Assembly (NCBI RefSeq): GCF_036010485.1
Contig: NZ_CP108568.1
Span: 6,432,001 to 6,496,000 of the forward strand
DNA: 64,000 nt
Reading direction: 5' to 3'
Source of the DNA: Streptomyces sp. NBC_01198
GTDB lineage: Bacteria > Actinomycetota > Actinomycetes > Streptomycetales > Streptomycetaceae
Of the stretch, positions 33,631 to 42,300 are shown piece by piece. A program made the translations under genes and the position numbers. A model generated the notes under the pieces. It had not been told where the DNA came from, did no database searches, and worked only from the letters and a program-made list of their open reading frames with translations. Position 1 is the first letter of the stretch. Each line of letters begins with the position of its first letter.

Positions 33631-34968
33631 ATGGGTGAACGTGATTCATATATGCAGACAGCAGCTCCGGCGGGTCCGTCCGACGCGTTCACGGTCGCCG
33701 AGGTGCGGCTGACTCCCATCCTCATCGCCGACCCGCCGCTGCTCAACACCCAGGGCGTCCACCAGCCCTACACCCCCAGGCTCATCATCGAGGTCGTCAC
33801 CACCGACGGTACGTCCGGGGTGGGTGAGACGTACGGCGACACCCGTTATCTGGACCTCGCGACCCCGCTGGCGGGCGCACTGCCCGGGCACCGGATCACC
33901 GATCTGAACGGGCTGTTCACCCTGGCAGAACGGGTCTGCGGCGACCCCGCCGACGTGTCGGACTCCGTGGACGTCGGCGGGCTGCGCGGCGTGCAGACCG
34001 CCGACAAGCTGCGGCTGTCGGTGATCTCCGGCTTCGAGGTGGCCTGCCTCGACGCGCTCGGCAAGAAGCTGGGCCTGCCGGTGCACGCGCTGCTCGGCGG
34101 CAAGGTCCGCGACGGCGTGGACTACAGCGCCTACCTCTTCTACCGGCTCGCCGAACACCCGCAGGGCCAGGGCGAGCGCGACGACTGGGGGGCCGCGCTC
34201 GACCCGGCGGGCGTGGTGGCGCAGGCCCGGCGGTTCGCCGACACCTACGGCTTCGGCTCGTTCAAGCTCAAGGGCGGCGTCTTCCCGCCCGAGCAGGAGA
34301 TCGCCGCCGTCCGCGCGCTGGCCGAGGCCTTCCCCGGCAGGCCGCTGCGGCTCGACCCCAACGGCGCCTGGTCGGTGGAGACCTCGCTGCGGGTGGCCGG
34401 TGAACTGGGCGGAGTCCTGGAGTATCTGGAGGACCCGGCCAGCGGCACCGGCCGGATGGCCGAGGTCTCGGACGGCACCGGCGTCCCGCTGGCCACCAAC
34501 ATGTGCGTGACGACCTTCCAGGAGATCAAGGAGGCCTTCGCCCGCGACGCCGTCCAGGTGGTGCTCTCCGACCACCACTACTGGGGCGGCCTGCGCAACA
34601 CCCAGCAGCTCGCGGCGATCTGCCGGACCTTCGGCGTCGGCCTGTCCATGCACTCCAACACCCACCTGGGCATCAGCCTGGCCGCGATGACCCACGTCGC
34701 GGCCACCGTGCCCAACCTGGACTACGCCTGCGACTCGCACTACCCCTGGCAGACCGAGGACGTGATCACCGAGCGCCACGTCTTCACCGGCGGTGCCCTG
34801 ACGGTGAGCGACCTGCCCGGGCTGGGAGTGGAGCTGGACCGCGACGCGCTGAAGGCCCTGCACCAGCGCTGGCTGGACGACGACGGCACGATGCGCGACC
34901 GCGACGACGCCGCCGCGATGCGCAAGGCCGACCCCGGCTGGCGTACACCGGCCGTACCGCGCTGGTGA
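33631..34968 (+). CDS. gudD: Glucarate dehydratase-family enolase-superfamily enzyme
   Basis: A 445-aa enolase-superfamily acid-sugar dehydratase. The catalytic K-x-K is Lys212/Lys214 in FKLKGG. The first metal ligand is Asp242 in LDPNGAW, and the base His341 is in MHSNTHLG. LSDHHYWGGLRNTQQLAAIC is characteristic of glucarate dehydratase rather than galactonate or mandelate enzymes. The product would be 5-keto-4-deoxyglucarate. The start at 33631 fits a leaderless transcript; an ATG at 33652 is the alternative. It converges with a gluconate permease/kinase operon, so the locus handles C6 sugar acids. Confidence 0.85.
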   Translation: MGERDSYMQTAAPAGPSDAFTVAEVRLTPILIADPPLLNTQGVHQPYTPRLIIEVVTTDGTSGVGETYGDTRYLDLATPLAGALPGHRITDLNGLFTLAERVCGDPADVSDSVDVGGLRGVQTADKLRLSVISGFEVACLDALGKKLGLPVHALLGGKVRDGVDYSAYLFYRLAEHPQGQGERDDWGAALDPAGVVAQARRFADTYGFGSFKLKGGVFPPEQEIAAVRALAEAFPGRPLRLDPNGAWSVETSLRVAGELGGVLEYLEDPASGTGRMAEVSDGTGVPLATNMCVTTFQEIKEAFARDAVQVVLSDHHYWGGLRNTQQLAAICRTFGVGLSMHSNTHLGISLAAMTHVAATVPNLDYACDSHYPWQTEDVITERHVFTGGALTVSDLPGLGVELDRDALKALHQRWLDDDGTMRDRDDAAAMRKADPGWRTPAVPRW

Positions 34969-34976
34969 CGGGGGAG

Positions 34977-35019
34977 CGGTGGGGGGCGGCGGGCCGCGCC
35001 GGCCCGCCGCCCCCCACCG
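34977..35019. terminator. Strong bidirectional hairpin terminator
   Basis: Arms at 34977-34995 and 35001-35019 are perfectly complementary over 19 bp with a 5-nt loop (GCGCC). The hairpin sits between the convergent glucarate dehydratase and gluconate permease genes, 9 bp after the former's stop. U-tracts are absent, as is usual in streptomycetes. Confidence 0.8.
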
Positions 35020-35040
35020 GTTGCTTCGGGTGCCGGCGGG

Positions 35041-36438
35041 TCAGATCACCAGCGACAGCAGCATCACGAAGCCGAGCGCCACCACGGAGATGACGGTCTC
35101 CATCACCGACCACGTCTTGAGCGTCTGCGGGACGTCCATCCCGAAATACTCCTTCACCAGCCAGAAGCCGGCGTCGTTGACGTGCGAGAAGAACAGGGAG
35201 CCGGCGCCGACCGCAAGCACCAGCAGCGCGGTGTGGGTGGACGACATGCCCTCGGCCAGCGGCGCGGCCAGGCCCGCCGCCGAGATGATCGCCACCGTCG
35301 CGGAACCGGTCGCGACCCTGATCAGCACCGCGATCAGCCAGGCGAGCAGCAGCGCCGAGATGTGCCAGTCCTTCGACCAGTCGAGGATCATCTGCCCGAC
35401 ACCGCAGTCGATCAGCGTCTGCTTGAAGCCGCCGCCGGCGCCGACGATCAGCAGGATGCCGGCGATCGGCCCGAGCGAGGCGTCCACGGTGGCGGAGACG
35501 CGGTCCTTGGTGAAGCCCGCCGCCCGGCCGAGGGTGAACATCGCCACGACGACCGCGGCCAGCAGCGCGATCAGCGGGGTGCCGATGACGTCGAAGATCC
35601 GGTAGGCCAGGCTGCCCTGGTCGTCGATGATCACGTCGGCCAGCGCCTTCGCCAGCATCAGCACCACCGGCAGCAGCATCGTGCACACGGTGGCGGCGAA
35701 GCTCGGCCGCCGCTCCAGGTCGTCAGAGGCGCGGGCCGGCGTCATCCGCTCCGGCGGTTCGACGTCCACCCAGCCCGCCGCGACCCGGCCGAAGAGCGGT
35801 CCCGCGATGGCCAGGGTGGGCAGCGCCACCAGCACGCCGAGCGCCAGGGTGATGCCCATGTCTGCGTGGATCGCGCCGATCGCCGCCAGCGGCCCGGGGT
35901 GCGGCGGCACCAGGCCGTGCATCACGGATAGGCCCGCGAGCGCCGGGATGCCGAGCCTGATCAGCGACTGGCCGCTGCGCCGGGCCACCAGCAGCACCAC
36001 CGGGATCAGGATGACGATGCCGATCTCGAAGAACAACGGCAGCCCGACCAGGCCGGCGATCAGCGCCATGGCCCACGGCAGCCGCTTCTCGCTGGTCCTG
36101 GCGAGGATGGTGTCGACGATCTGGTCGGCGCCGCCGGAGTCGGCGAGCAGCTTGCCGAGGATCGCGCCCAGCGCGATCAGCGTGCCGACGCTGGCGACGG
36201 TCGAGCCCAGGCCGGCCGAGTAGCTGGCGACGGTCTTGGCCAGCGGGGCCCCCGCGACGGCGCCGAGCACGCCGGAGCCGATGGTCAGGGCCAGGAAGGC
36301 GTGCACCTTCCACCGGGTGATGAGCAGGACGATGACGGCGATGCCGGCGAGCGCGGCCAGGGCGAGCCGGGTGTTCCCGGCGTCGGCTATCGGCGGTGGC
36401 GTGGCGGCGGCCAGCAGCTCGACGCTGAGTGCGGACAC
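35041..36438 (-). CDS. gntP: Gluconate:H+ symporter, GntP family
   Basis: A 465-aa polytopic permease of the GntP family, with about 12-14 hydrophobic segments. Signatures are LIALGAILGKLLADSGGADQI, GLPLFFEIGIVILIPVV, SVMHGLVPPHPGPLAAIGAI, RVATGSATVAIISAAGL and SHVNDAGFWLVKEYF. It imports gluconate or a related sugar acid with protons. GTG start, 42 nt after the stop of the gluconokinase gene, so kinase and permease form one operon under the divergent GntR at 37136. Confidence 0.92.
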   Translation of the reverse strand: MSALSVELLAAATPPPIADAGNTRLALAALAGIAVIVLLITRWKVHAFLALTIGSGVLGAVAGAPLAKTVASYSAGLGSTVASVGTLIALGAILGKLLADSGGADQIVDTILARTSEKRLPWAMALIAGLVGLPLFFEIGIVILIPVVLLVARRSGQSLIRLGIPALAGLSVMHGLVPPHPGPLAAIGAIHADMGITLALGVLVALPTLAIAGPLFGRVAAGWVDVEPPERMTPARASDDLERRPSFAATVCTMLLPVVLMLAKALADVIIDDQGSLAYRIFDVIGTPLIALLAAVVVAMFTLGRAAGFTKDRVSATVDASLGPIAGILLIVGAGGGFKQTLIDCGVGQMILDWSKDWHISALLLAWLIAVLIRVATGSATVAIISAAGLAAPLAEGMSSTHTALLVLAVGAGSLFFSHVNDAGFWLVKEYFGMDVPQTLKTWSVMETVISVVALGFVMLLSLVI

Positions 36439-36480
36439 GGGTGCTCCAAGGAGGTGGACGGGGACAGGGGACAGGGGGCG

Positions 36481-36993
36481 TCAGCGGGGGAGTGCGGCCA
36501 GCGCGCGCTCGGTGATCTGCTGCGGGCCGCCGTCGATCGGGACGACGGCGCCGGCCTCGTCGGGCGCCAGCGGTTCGAGCGCGTCGAGCTGGGAGTCGAG
36601 CAGCCCCGAGGGCATGAAGTGCTCCGTCCTGGCGGCGAGTCGGGCGGCGATCAGCTCGGCGGGACCGTCCAGGTGGACGAAGAAGACGCCGGGCGCGTCG
36701 GCCCGCAAGCGGTCGCGATAACGGCGGCGCAGGGCGGAGCAGCTGACGACGCCGCCCCGGTCGCCGCGCTCTTCGATCCACGCGGCTATGGCGTCCAGCC
36801 AGGGCGCCCGGTCGGTGTCGTCCAGCGGGTGGCCCGCCGACATCTTGGCGATGTTGGCCGCCGGGTGGAAGCCGTCGGCCTCGGCGTAGGGCACCCCGAG
36901 CCGTTCGGCCAGCAGCGCGCCGACCGTCGACTTGCCGGAGCCCGACACCCCCATGACCACGACCACCGATCGCCCTGCGGGTCCAGCTGTCAT
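36481..36993 (-). CDS. gntK: Gluconokinase (thermoresistant type)
   Basis: A 170-aa P-loop kinase phosphorylating gluconate to 6-phosphogluconate. Walker A GVSGSGKST is at 15-23. DGFHPAANIAKMSAGHPLDDTDRAPWL, CSALRRRYRDRLR and HFMPSGLLDSQLDALEPL are family signatures. ATG 36993 follows GGAGG. First gene of the operon with the permease, divergent from the FadR-type regulator. Confidence 0.95.
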   Translation of the reverse strand: MTAGPAGRSVVVVMGVSGSGKSTVGALLAERLGVPYAEADGFHPAANIAKMSAGHPLDDTDRAPWLDAIAAWIEERGDRGGVVSCSALRRRYRDRLRADAPGVFFVHLDGPAELIAARLAARTEHFMPSGLLDSQLDALEPLAPDEAGAVVPIDGGPQQITERALAALPR

Positions 36994-37087
36994 GGGGCTG
37001 CCTCCACGTCCTCCGCCTGTGCCGCACACCGCGTCCTGCGGCGCGTGTGCCGCCAGCTGAACACTTAAGGTACTACTTATTCAAGAT

Positions 37088-37111
37088 GTCGTGATGCAAA
37101 CGTCATACGAC
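37088..37111. promoter_or_regulatory. Candidate GntR operator in the gluconate divergent region
   Basis: GTCGT (37088-37092) and ACGAC (37107-37111) bracket an imperfect dyad. On the minus strand a TTGCAT / TAGTAC promoter (18-nt spacer) overlaps it and would drive the gluconokinase/permease operon. The segment is AT-rich for this genome. Confidence 0.35.
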
Positions 37112-37123
37112 TGCGTCGGCGCT

Positions 37124-37129
37124 TAGGCT
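37124..37129 (+). promoter_or_regulatory. -10 box of the FadR-type regulator (leaderless)
   Basis: TAGGCT ends 6 nt before the ATG at 37136, so the transcript would start at or just before the codon. There is no ribosome binding site. Confidence 0.5.
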
Positions 37130-37135
37130 GTCGTC

Positions 37136-37864
37136 ATGCCACAGCAGGAATCCCGGCGGGACGTGCAGGACCAGGGGGGCGGCCTGCACTCCCGGGTCCT
37201 GGCCGAGCTCGGCCCGGCCATCGCCTCCGGCGACTACCCCCCCGGCACGGTGCTACGCATCGACGAACTGGAGGCCCGCTACGGCGTCTCCCGCACGGTG
37301 GTCCGCGAGGCGGTCAGGGTGCTGGAGGCGATGCAACTGGTGGAGACCCGGCGCCGGGTCGGCATCACCGTGCGCCGCACCGAGGAGTGGAACGTCTTCG
37401 ACCCGGCCGTCATCCGCTGGCGGCTGGCCGGCGCCGACCGCTCCCGCCAGCTGCGGTCGCTGACGATGCTGCGGACCGCGGTGGAACCGGTCGCGGCCGG
37501 GCTGGCCGCGGCCGCGGCCACGCCCGGGCAGTGCCGCGAACTCACCGTCCTGGCCGCCGAGATGGCCGCCGCGGGGCGCGCCGCCGACCTGGACGCATAT
37601 CTCGTCCACGACATCGCCTTCCACCGCGTGGTGCTCGAAGCGTCGGGCAACGAGATGTTCGCCCGGCTCGGCGACGTGGTCGCCGAGGTGCTCACCGGCC
37701 GCACCGAGCACCATGTGATGTTCACCGCCCCCGACCCGGCCGCCGTCACCCTCCACGTCAGGGTCGCCGAGGCGGTACGCGCCAGGGACGCGCGCGCGGC
37801 AGAGGAGCTGATGCGGGAGGTCTGCGTGGGCGCGCTGCGCGAGCTGGACATCCTGGCGCCCTGA
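37136..37864 (+). CDS. GntR-family regulator, FadR subfamily (probable gluconate repressor)
   Basis: A 242-aa regulator. The winged helix is at about residues 18-80 (GDYPPGTVLRIDELEARYGVSRTVVREAVRVLEAMQLVETRRRVG). The C-terminal FCD ligand domain is at about 100-235, with probable metal-ligand positions in YLVHDIAFHRVVLEASGN and the distal HVRVAEAV. FCD regulators sense carboxylic acids. Head-to-head with the gluconokinase/permease operon, it is the obvious repressor of gluconate use. The transcript appears leaderless. Confidence 0.88.
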   Translation: MPQQESRRDVQDQGGGLHSRVLAELGPAIASGDYPPGTVLRIDELEARYGVSRTVVREAVRVLEAMQLVETRRRVGITVRRTEEWNVFDPAVIRWRLAGADRSRQLRSLTMLRTAVEPVAAGLAAAAATPGQCRELTVLAAEMAAAGRAADLDAYLVHDIAFHRVVLEASGNEMFARLGDVVAEVLTGRTEHHVMFTAPDPAAVTLHVRVAEAVRARDARAAEELMREVCVGALRELDILAP

Positions 37865-37902
37865 AATCCCTTTTACCGCCGGCCGCCCGCGGTGCTGCAC
37901 TG

Positions 37903-38796
37903 ATGGGCATGACCGCCCGCCCGCCCACCCCGCCCCAACCCTTCCGCTGGTCGCTCTCCCGCTACGGAGGCACCACCGAGGCCCGGCTCGGCGCCCTCAC
38001 CGACGGCACGGGACCGGCCCGGCTCTGGCACCTGCCGGAACTGACCGCGTGCACCGGCAAGGTGCTCGCCCGCTCCCGCGCCGCCGACCTCTGCTTCGTC
38101 GGCCGCTCCCTGGACAGCATGTACGACCTGCTCACCGGAGCGCTGGAGGACGCCCGCTGGCCGGGCCGGCTGATCCGGCTGCCGCTGTCCACCGACACCC
38201 GGGGCCGCGGCTACGACCAGCGGCAGCGCAGGCGCTTCCGCGCGCACCTGGCCGCCGCGGGCCTGGAGCCGTACGCGCTGGCCCGCCGCAAGCGGCCGCT
38301 GGCGCTGGTGGACGTGGTCCACGAGGGCACCACCTTCGACACCGTGCACGGCGAACTCGCCGCCTGGATCGCCGAGAGTCGCGAGCCGTGGCCGGTGATC
38401 CGCCGCAAGCTCCGCTACGTCGGCGTGACGGTGCGCGGCAGGACCGGCCCGGGCCACTGGCGCTGGCAGCAGTCGCCGGAGTCGGCCGCCTGGGTGCGTA
38501 CGCTGCCGGCCGGACACGTCGTCAACGTGTCGGTGCCGGCCCGGGTGTGGCGCTGGTACGGCGACGACCAGCCGAAGCTGCACGGCTCATTCCCCGCCGC
38601 CCGCTGGTTCGACGACGACGCGGCCGAGCCGTGGCGCCACGCCCAGCTGCCCGAAGCGCTGGCCGAGTCCCTGGCCCTGGTCGCCGCCGGCCGGACCCGT
38701 ACCGTACGCGACGGGCTGGTGCGCGCCGTCGCCGCCGAGCCCGGCTTCGCCGACCGGGAGGTACGCGCCCTGGCGGGCGCCCTGCGCGGCCGCTGA
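37903..38796 (+). CDS. Conserved hypothetical protein with a phosphoribosyltransferase-like motif
   Basis: A 297-aa protein without a certain family assignment. It contains ADLCFVGRSLDSMYDLL in the N-terminal half and LALVDVVHEGTTFDTV at about 129-144. The latter resembles the PRPP-binding loop of phosphoribosyltransferases (hydrophobic stretch, acidic residues, then T/S-rich). The C-terminal half is basic and Trp-rich (GPGHWRWQQSPESAAWV, VNVSVPARVWRWYGDDQPKLHGSF). No signal peptide or membrane segment. ATG 37903 or 37909 may be the start; neither has a strong ribosome binding site. The function is unknown. Confidence 0.7.
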   Translation: MGMTARPPTPPQPFRWSLSRYGGTTEARLGALTDGTGPARLWHLPELTACTGKVLARSRAADLCFVGRSLDSMYDLLTGALEDARWPGRLIRLPLSTDTRGRGYDQRQRRRFRAHLAAAGLEPYALARRKRPLALVDVVHEGTTFDTVHGELAAWIAESREPWPVIRRKLRYVGVTVRGRTGPGHWRWQQSPESAAWVRTLPAGHVVNVSVPARVWRWYGDDQPKLHGSFPAARWFDDDAAEPWRHAQLPEALAESLALVAAGRTRTVRDGLVRAVAAEPGFADREVRALAGALRGR

Positions 38797-38828
38797 CTTC
38801 CCGCCGGAACGGCCCCCGTTGCAGGCGG

Positions 38829-38869
38829 TGCCGGGCACATCCCGCCCGGCAGCGCGGCACCGCGGTGCC
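38829..38869. terminator. Hairpins between convergent genes
   Basis: TGCCGGGC (38829-38836) and GCCCGGCA (38844-38851) form an 8-bp stem with a 7-nt loop. Just downstream GGCACCGCGGTGCC (38856-38869) is a 14-bp perfect palindrome. They lie between the convergent hypothetical gene and the DUF202 gene. Confidence 0.55.
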
Positions 38870-38872
38870 GGC

Positions 38873-39199
38873 TCACCACACCACCACGGCCCCGAAGACC
38901 GCGAGCGCCACCATGCACGCGACCACCGCGAGCGCCGATCCGGACGGCATCAGCACCGGCTGGGGCGCCCCCAACTGCACCATCCGGCGGTGCGCGAGCC
39001 ACAGGAAGGCCAGGAAGACCAGCACGGCCAGGCAGACCGCGAGCACCGCGGGCGCGCCCCCGTCGTGCAGCGCCTGGCGCCCGGCGAGCACCGCGGTCAC
39101 CGCGCACGACAGGGTCGTACGCCGCCATGCCAGCCGGGTGCGCTCCGGCTGCAGCCCCGGGTCCCGGTCGCTCTCGACCGGCTGCCGGACGGCCGTCAC
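38873..39199 (-). CDS. DUF202-family membrane protein (108 aa)
   Basis: A 108-aa membrane protein with three hydrophobic segments and the DUF202 N-terminal signature LQPERTRLAWRRTTLSCAVTAV. The GTG start overlaps the stop of the second DUF202 gene in a GTGA. Such small pairs are common in actinobacteria; the function is unknown. Confidence 0.85.
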   Translation of the reverse strand: MTAVRQPVESDRDPGLQPERTRLAWRRTTLSCAVTAVLAGRQALHDGGAPAVLAVCLAVLVFLAFLWLAHRRMVQLGAPQPVLMPSGSALAVVACMVALAVFGAVVVW

Positions 39200-39609
39200 C
39201 CGGCCCAGCCCACGAGCACCACCGCCACTATCGCCAGCGCGATCGCCGCGACCAGCACCGCGAGCACCGCCGGGAAGCGGGACACCGGCAGGTTCGCGCC
39301 GCGCCGTATCGCCCGCTCGCACCGCACCCAGTGGTTGACCGCCCGCAGCGTGCAGGCCACACCGCCGGCCAGCAGCGCGAGCGCCAGCGCCACCCGCGCC
39401 CAGTGCGTCAGGTGGTCGGTGAGGAACTGGTCCACGGCGAAGCCGCCGCCGATCAGGGCGAGCGCGGTACGGATCCAGGCCAGGAAGGTGCGCTCGTTGG
39501 CGAGCGAGAACCGGTAGTCCGGCGTCTCCCCCTCGTCCTGGACCCGGCCCGGCGTGAACCACAGCCGCACCGCGTCCCGGCCCGCGCCCAGCTGATCGAA
39601 TACGCTCAC
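39196..39609 (-). CDS. DUF202/YidH-family membrane protein (137 aa)
   Basis: A 137-aa protein with the YidH-type signature FSLANERTFLAWIRTALALIGGGFAVDQF and three membrane helices. Its C-terminus is VAIVAVVLVGWAG-like. It is translationally coupled to the following DUF202 gene. The two probably form a heteromeric membrane complex; that is inference. Confidence 0.88.
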   Translation of the reverse strand: MSVFDQLGAGRDAVRLWFTPGRVQDEGETPDYRFSLANERTFLAWIRTALALIGGGFAVDQFLTDHLTHWARVALALALLAGGVACTLRAVNHWVRCERAIRRGANLPVSRFPAVLAVLVAAIALAIVAVVLVGWAG

Positions 39610-39701
39610 CCGTCCACACTATGCGGTGCCGTACGCTCCCACCTGCGCGGGCTTCGTGCGGCCCCCCAGCGGCGGCGGAGTGCCGCGGCCGCCGCGGTGC
39701 G

Positions 39702-40241
39702 CTACGCCGCCGGGCCGGACCGGGCGAGCAGCCGGCGGTAGGCCTCCAGGCCGTCCGGCACCCACTGCCACTGCCCGAGTCGTTCCGCCAGCTCCTCCTC
39801 GGTGAGGAAGCCGTGCCAGGCGACCTCCGACTCCTGCGGGGAGACCGGCAGGTCGCAGCGCACCTGGTAGACGGCCGACCACCAGGTGTGCGGACCCTCG
39901 GCGTAGAGGAAGCGGAACAGCGGCTCGGGCTGCGGCAGCCCGCTGACCCCCAGCTCCTCCTCGGCCTCGCGCAGCGCGGCCTCGTCGTAGGACTCGCCGG
40001 CGCCGAGCACACCGCCGACGAAGAGGTCGTAGAGGGAGGGGAAGACCAGCTTGTGGGCGGTGCGCCGGTGGACGAAGATCCGGCCCGCCCCGTCCCGTAC
40101 CAGCACGAACGCCGCCCGGTGCCGCAGCCCGCGCGCGTACGCCTCCGCCCGCCGCACCTGCCCGACGACGCGGTCCTGCTCGTCGACCACGTCGATGATC
40201 TCGTCGGCGGACAGCCCGCCCGCCGCGTCGCCTTCGCTCAT
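39702..40241 (-). CDS. Nudix hydrolase (IPP isomerase-like subgroup)
   Basis: A 179-aa Nudix protein. The Nudix box runs from Gly77 to Gly98, with Glu83, Arg91, Glu92, Glu95 and Glu96 in GX5EX7REUXEEXGU register. The N-terminal half (EIIDVVDEQDRVVGQVRRAEAYARGLRHRAAFVLV) matches the YfcD/isopentenyl-isomerase-like subgroup. ATG 40241 was preferred over an upstream TTG. The substrate is unknown. Confidence 0.88.
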   Translation of the reverse strand: MSEGDAAGGLSADEIIDVVDEQDRVVGQVRRAEAYARGLRHRAAFVLVRDGAGRIFVHRRTAHKLVFPSLYDLFVGGVLGAGESYDEAALREAEEELGVSGLPQPEPLFRFLYAEGPHTWWSAVYQVRCDLPVSPQESEVAWHGFLTEEELAERLGQWQWVPDGLEAYRRLLARSGPAA

Positions 40242-40377
40242 ACGCCGATTCAACCACCGCCCCTGCGCCCCTGCGCCCCTGGGCGCCCGCAGGCCCGCGC
40301 GGTCTTGCGTACCGCGAGCCGCGGCAAGGATGATCGTCCGAGTCGGTGACCTGGGACCGGAGCGACGGGAGAGTCGG

Positions 40378-42246
40378 TTGACCGTACGGCGGGAACCCCT
40401 GCGGATCGCGAACTGCTCCGGCTACTACGGCGACCGGCTCTCGGCCGCGCTGGAGATGGTCGAGGGCGGTCCGATCGACGTCCTGACCGGCGACTACCTC
40501 GCCGAACTGACCATGCTGCTGCTCTGGAAGGCCCGGACGCGCGACCCGGAGGCCGGTTACGCCCTGTCCTTCCTGGCGCAGATGCGCGAGGTACTGGGCA
40601 CCTGCCTCGAACGCGGCATCAAGGTCGTGGTCAACGCCGGCGGCCTCAACCCGGCAGGGCTGGCCCGCAAGCTGCGCGAACTGGCCGCGCTCGGCGGCCT
40701 GCACCCCGACGTCGCCCACGTCGAGGGCGACGACCTGCTCGGCCGGCTGCCCGAACTCCAGGCACGCGGCCACGACTTCGCCCACCTGGCCAGCGGCCGC
40801 CCGCTGGCCGGCTCCGGAGTGCAGGCGCTCACCGCCAACGCCTACCTGGGCGGCTGGGGCATCACGCAGGCGCTGCGCTCCGGCGCCGACGTCGTCATCT
40901 GCGGCCGGGTCACCGACGCCTCGCTGGTGGTCGGCCCGGCCGCCTGGGCCCACGGCTGGGCGCCCGACGACTGGGACGCGCTGGCCGGTGCGGTCACCGC
41001 GGGACACATCATCGAATGCGGCACCCAGGCCACCGGCGGCAACTACTCCTTCTTCACCGAGATCCCCGACCCCGTCCACCCCGGCTTCCCGATCGCCGAG
41101 GTCGCCGCCGACGGCTCCAGCGTCATCACCAAGCACCCCGGCACCGGCGGCGCGGTCAGCGTCGGCACGGTCACCGCCCAGCTGCTCTACGAGATCGGCC
41201 GTCCGCGTTACCTCAACGCCGACGTGGTCGCCCGCTTCGACACCGTACGGCTCGCCCAGCAGGGGCCCGACCGGGTCGCGGTCGACCGGGTCATCGGCGA
41301 GCCCGCACCCGACACCCTCAAGGTGTGCCTCAACCACCGCGGCGGCTACCGCAACGCGGCCACCTTCGTCCTGACCGGCCTGGACCTCGACGCCAAGGCC
41401 GACTTCGCCGAGGCCACCCTGCGCGACGCCACCGGCGGCCCCGCCGCCTTCGCCACCTACGACCTGCGGCGCGAGCACGGCGGGGCCTGCGACCGCCTCA
41501 CCCTCACCGTCAAGGACCCCGACCCGGACGTGGCGGGCCGCGGCTTCTTCACCGCCGTCGCCGGCTCCGCGCTGGCCGGCTACCCCGGCCTCTACCTGGA
41601 GCACGCCACCCCCCGGGCCACCGAATACGGCGTCTACTGGCCCGCGCTGATCCCCGCGGCCGAGGTCACCGAGGTCACCGTGCTCGCCGACGGCACCCGG
41701 CTGCCGGTCCCGCGCCCGCCGGCCGCCGACCCGGCCGCGTCCCCCTCACCCGCCTTGCCCGACCTGCCCGCGGACGACGCCGTCCCGCCCGAGCCGCAGC
41801 CGCCGCACGGTGCCGTCCCCGACAGCTCGCCGCCGCGCACCGGCCGGCCGGAACCGTACGATCCGCGGCTCGCCAGGACCGTACGGCTGCCGCTCGGCAC
41901 CCTGCTCGGCGCCCGCTCCGGCGACAAGGGCGGGGACGCCAACGTCGGGCTGTGGGCCCGCAACGACCTCACCTACCTGTGGCTGCGCGACTACCTCGAC
42001 GTCCGGCGGCTGCGCGCCCTGCTGCCGGAGACCGCCGCGCTGCCCGTCAGCCGCTACGAGCTGCCCAACCTGCGGGCCGTCAACTTCCTCGTCCACGGCC
42101 TGCTCGGCGACGGCGTCGCGGCGTCCACCAGCGCCGACCCGCAGGCCAAGGCACTCGGCGAACGGCTGCGCGGCTGCCTCGCCGACATCCCGGAACACCT
42201 GGTCGACCTGCCGCGCGGCCCCTACGCCGCCCCGCCCGAGGAATGA
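40378..42246 (+). CDS. Acyclic terpene utilization AtuA-family protein (DUF1446)
   Basis: A 622-aa protein. The N-terminal DUF1446/AtuA domain spans about residues 5-450 (IANCSGYYGDRLSAALEMVEGGPIDVLTGDYLAELTM, ADVVICGRVTDASLVVGPAAW, HIIECGTQATGGNYSFFTEI). A Pro/Ala-rich linker covers about 465-510. A C-terminal AtuA-like domain follows (LGTLLGARSGDKGGDANVGLWARND). Pseudomonas AtuA acts in citronellol/geraniol degradation, but its reaction is not established. The TTG start at 40378, after GGGAGAG, puts the conserved IANCSG near the N-terminus as in relatives; an ATG at 40330 is the alternative. Confidence 0.8.
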   Translation: MTVRREPLRIANCSGYYGDRLSAALEMVEGGPIDVLTGDYLAELTMLLLWKARTRDPEAGYALSFLAQMREVLGTCLERGIKVVVNAGGLNPAGLARKLRELAALGGLHPDVAHVEGDDLLGRLPELQARGHDFAHLASGRPLAGSGVQALTANAYLGGWGITQALRSGADVVICGRVTDASLVVGPAAWAHGWAPDDWDALAGAVTAGHIIECGTQATGGNYSFFTEIPDPVHPGFPIAEVAADGSSVITKHPGTGGAVSVGTVTAQLLYEIGRPRYLNADVVARFDTVRLAQQGPDRVAVDRVIGEPAPDTLKVCLNHRGGYRNAATFVLTGLDLDAKADFAEATLRDATGGPAAFATYDLRREHGGACDRLTLTVKDPDPDVAGRGFFTAVAGSALAGYPGLYLEHATPRATEYGVYWPALIPAAEVTEVTVLADGTRLPVPRPPAADPAASPSPALPDLPADDAVPPEPQPPHGAVPDSSPPRTGRPEPYDPRLARTVRLPLGTLLGARSGDKGGDANVGLWARNDLTYLWLRDYLDVRRLRALLPETAALPVSRYELPNLRAVNFLVHGLLGDGVAASTSADPQAKALGERLRGCLADIPEHLVDLPRGPYAAPPEE

Positions 42247-42300
42247 CGCCCCGGGGCCCCGCTGCGCCGCCCCGGCCCTCGTCCGGGGGATGATCGGACC

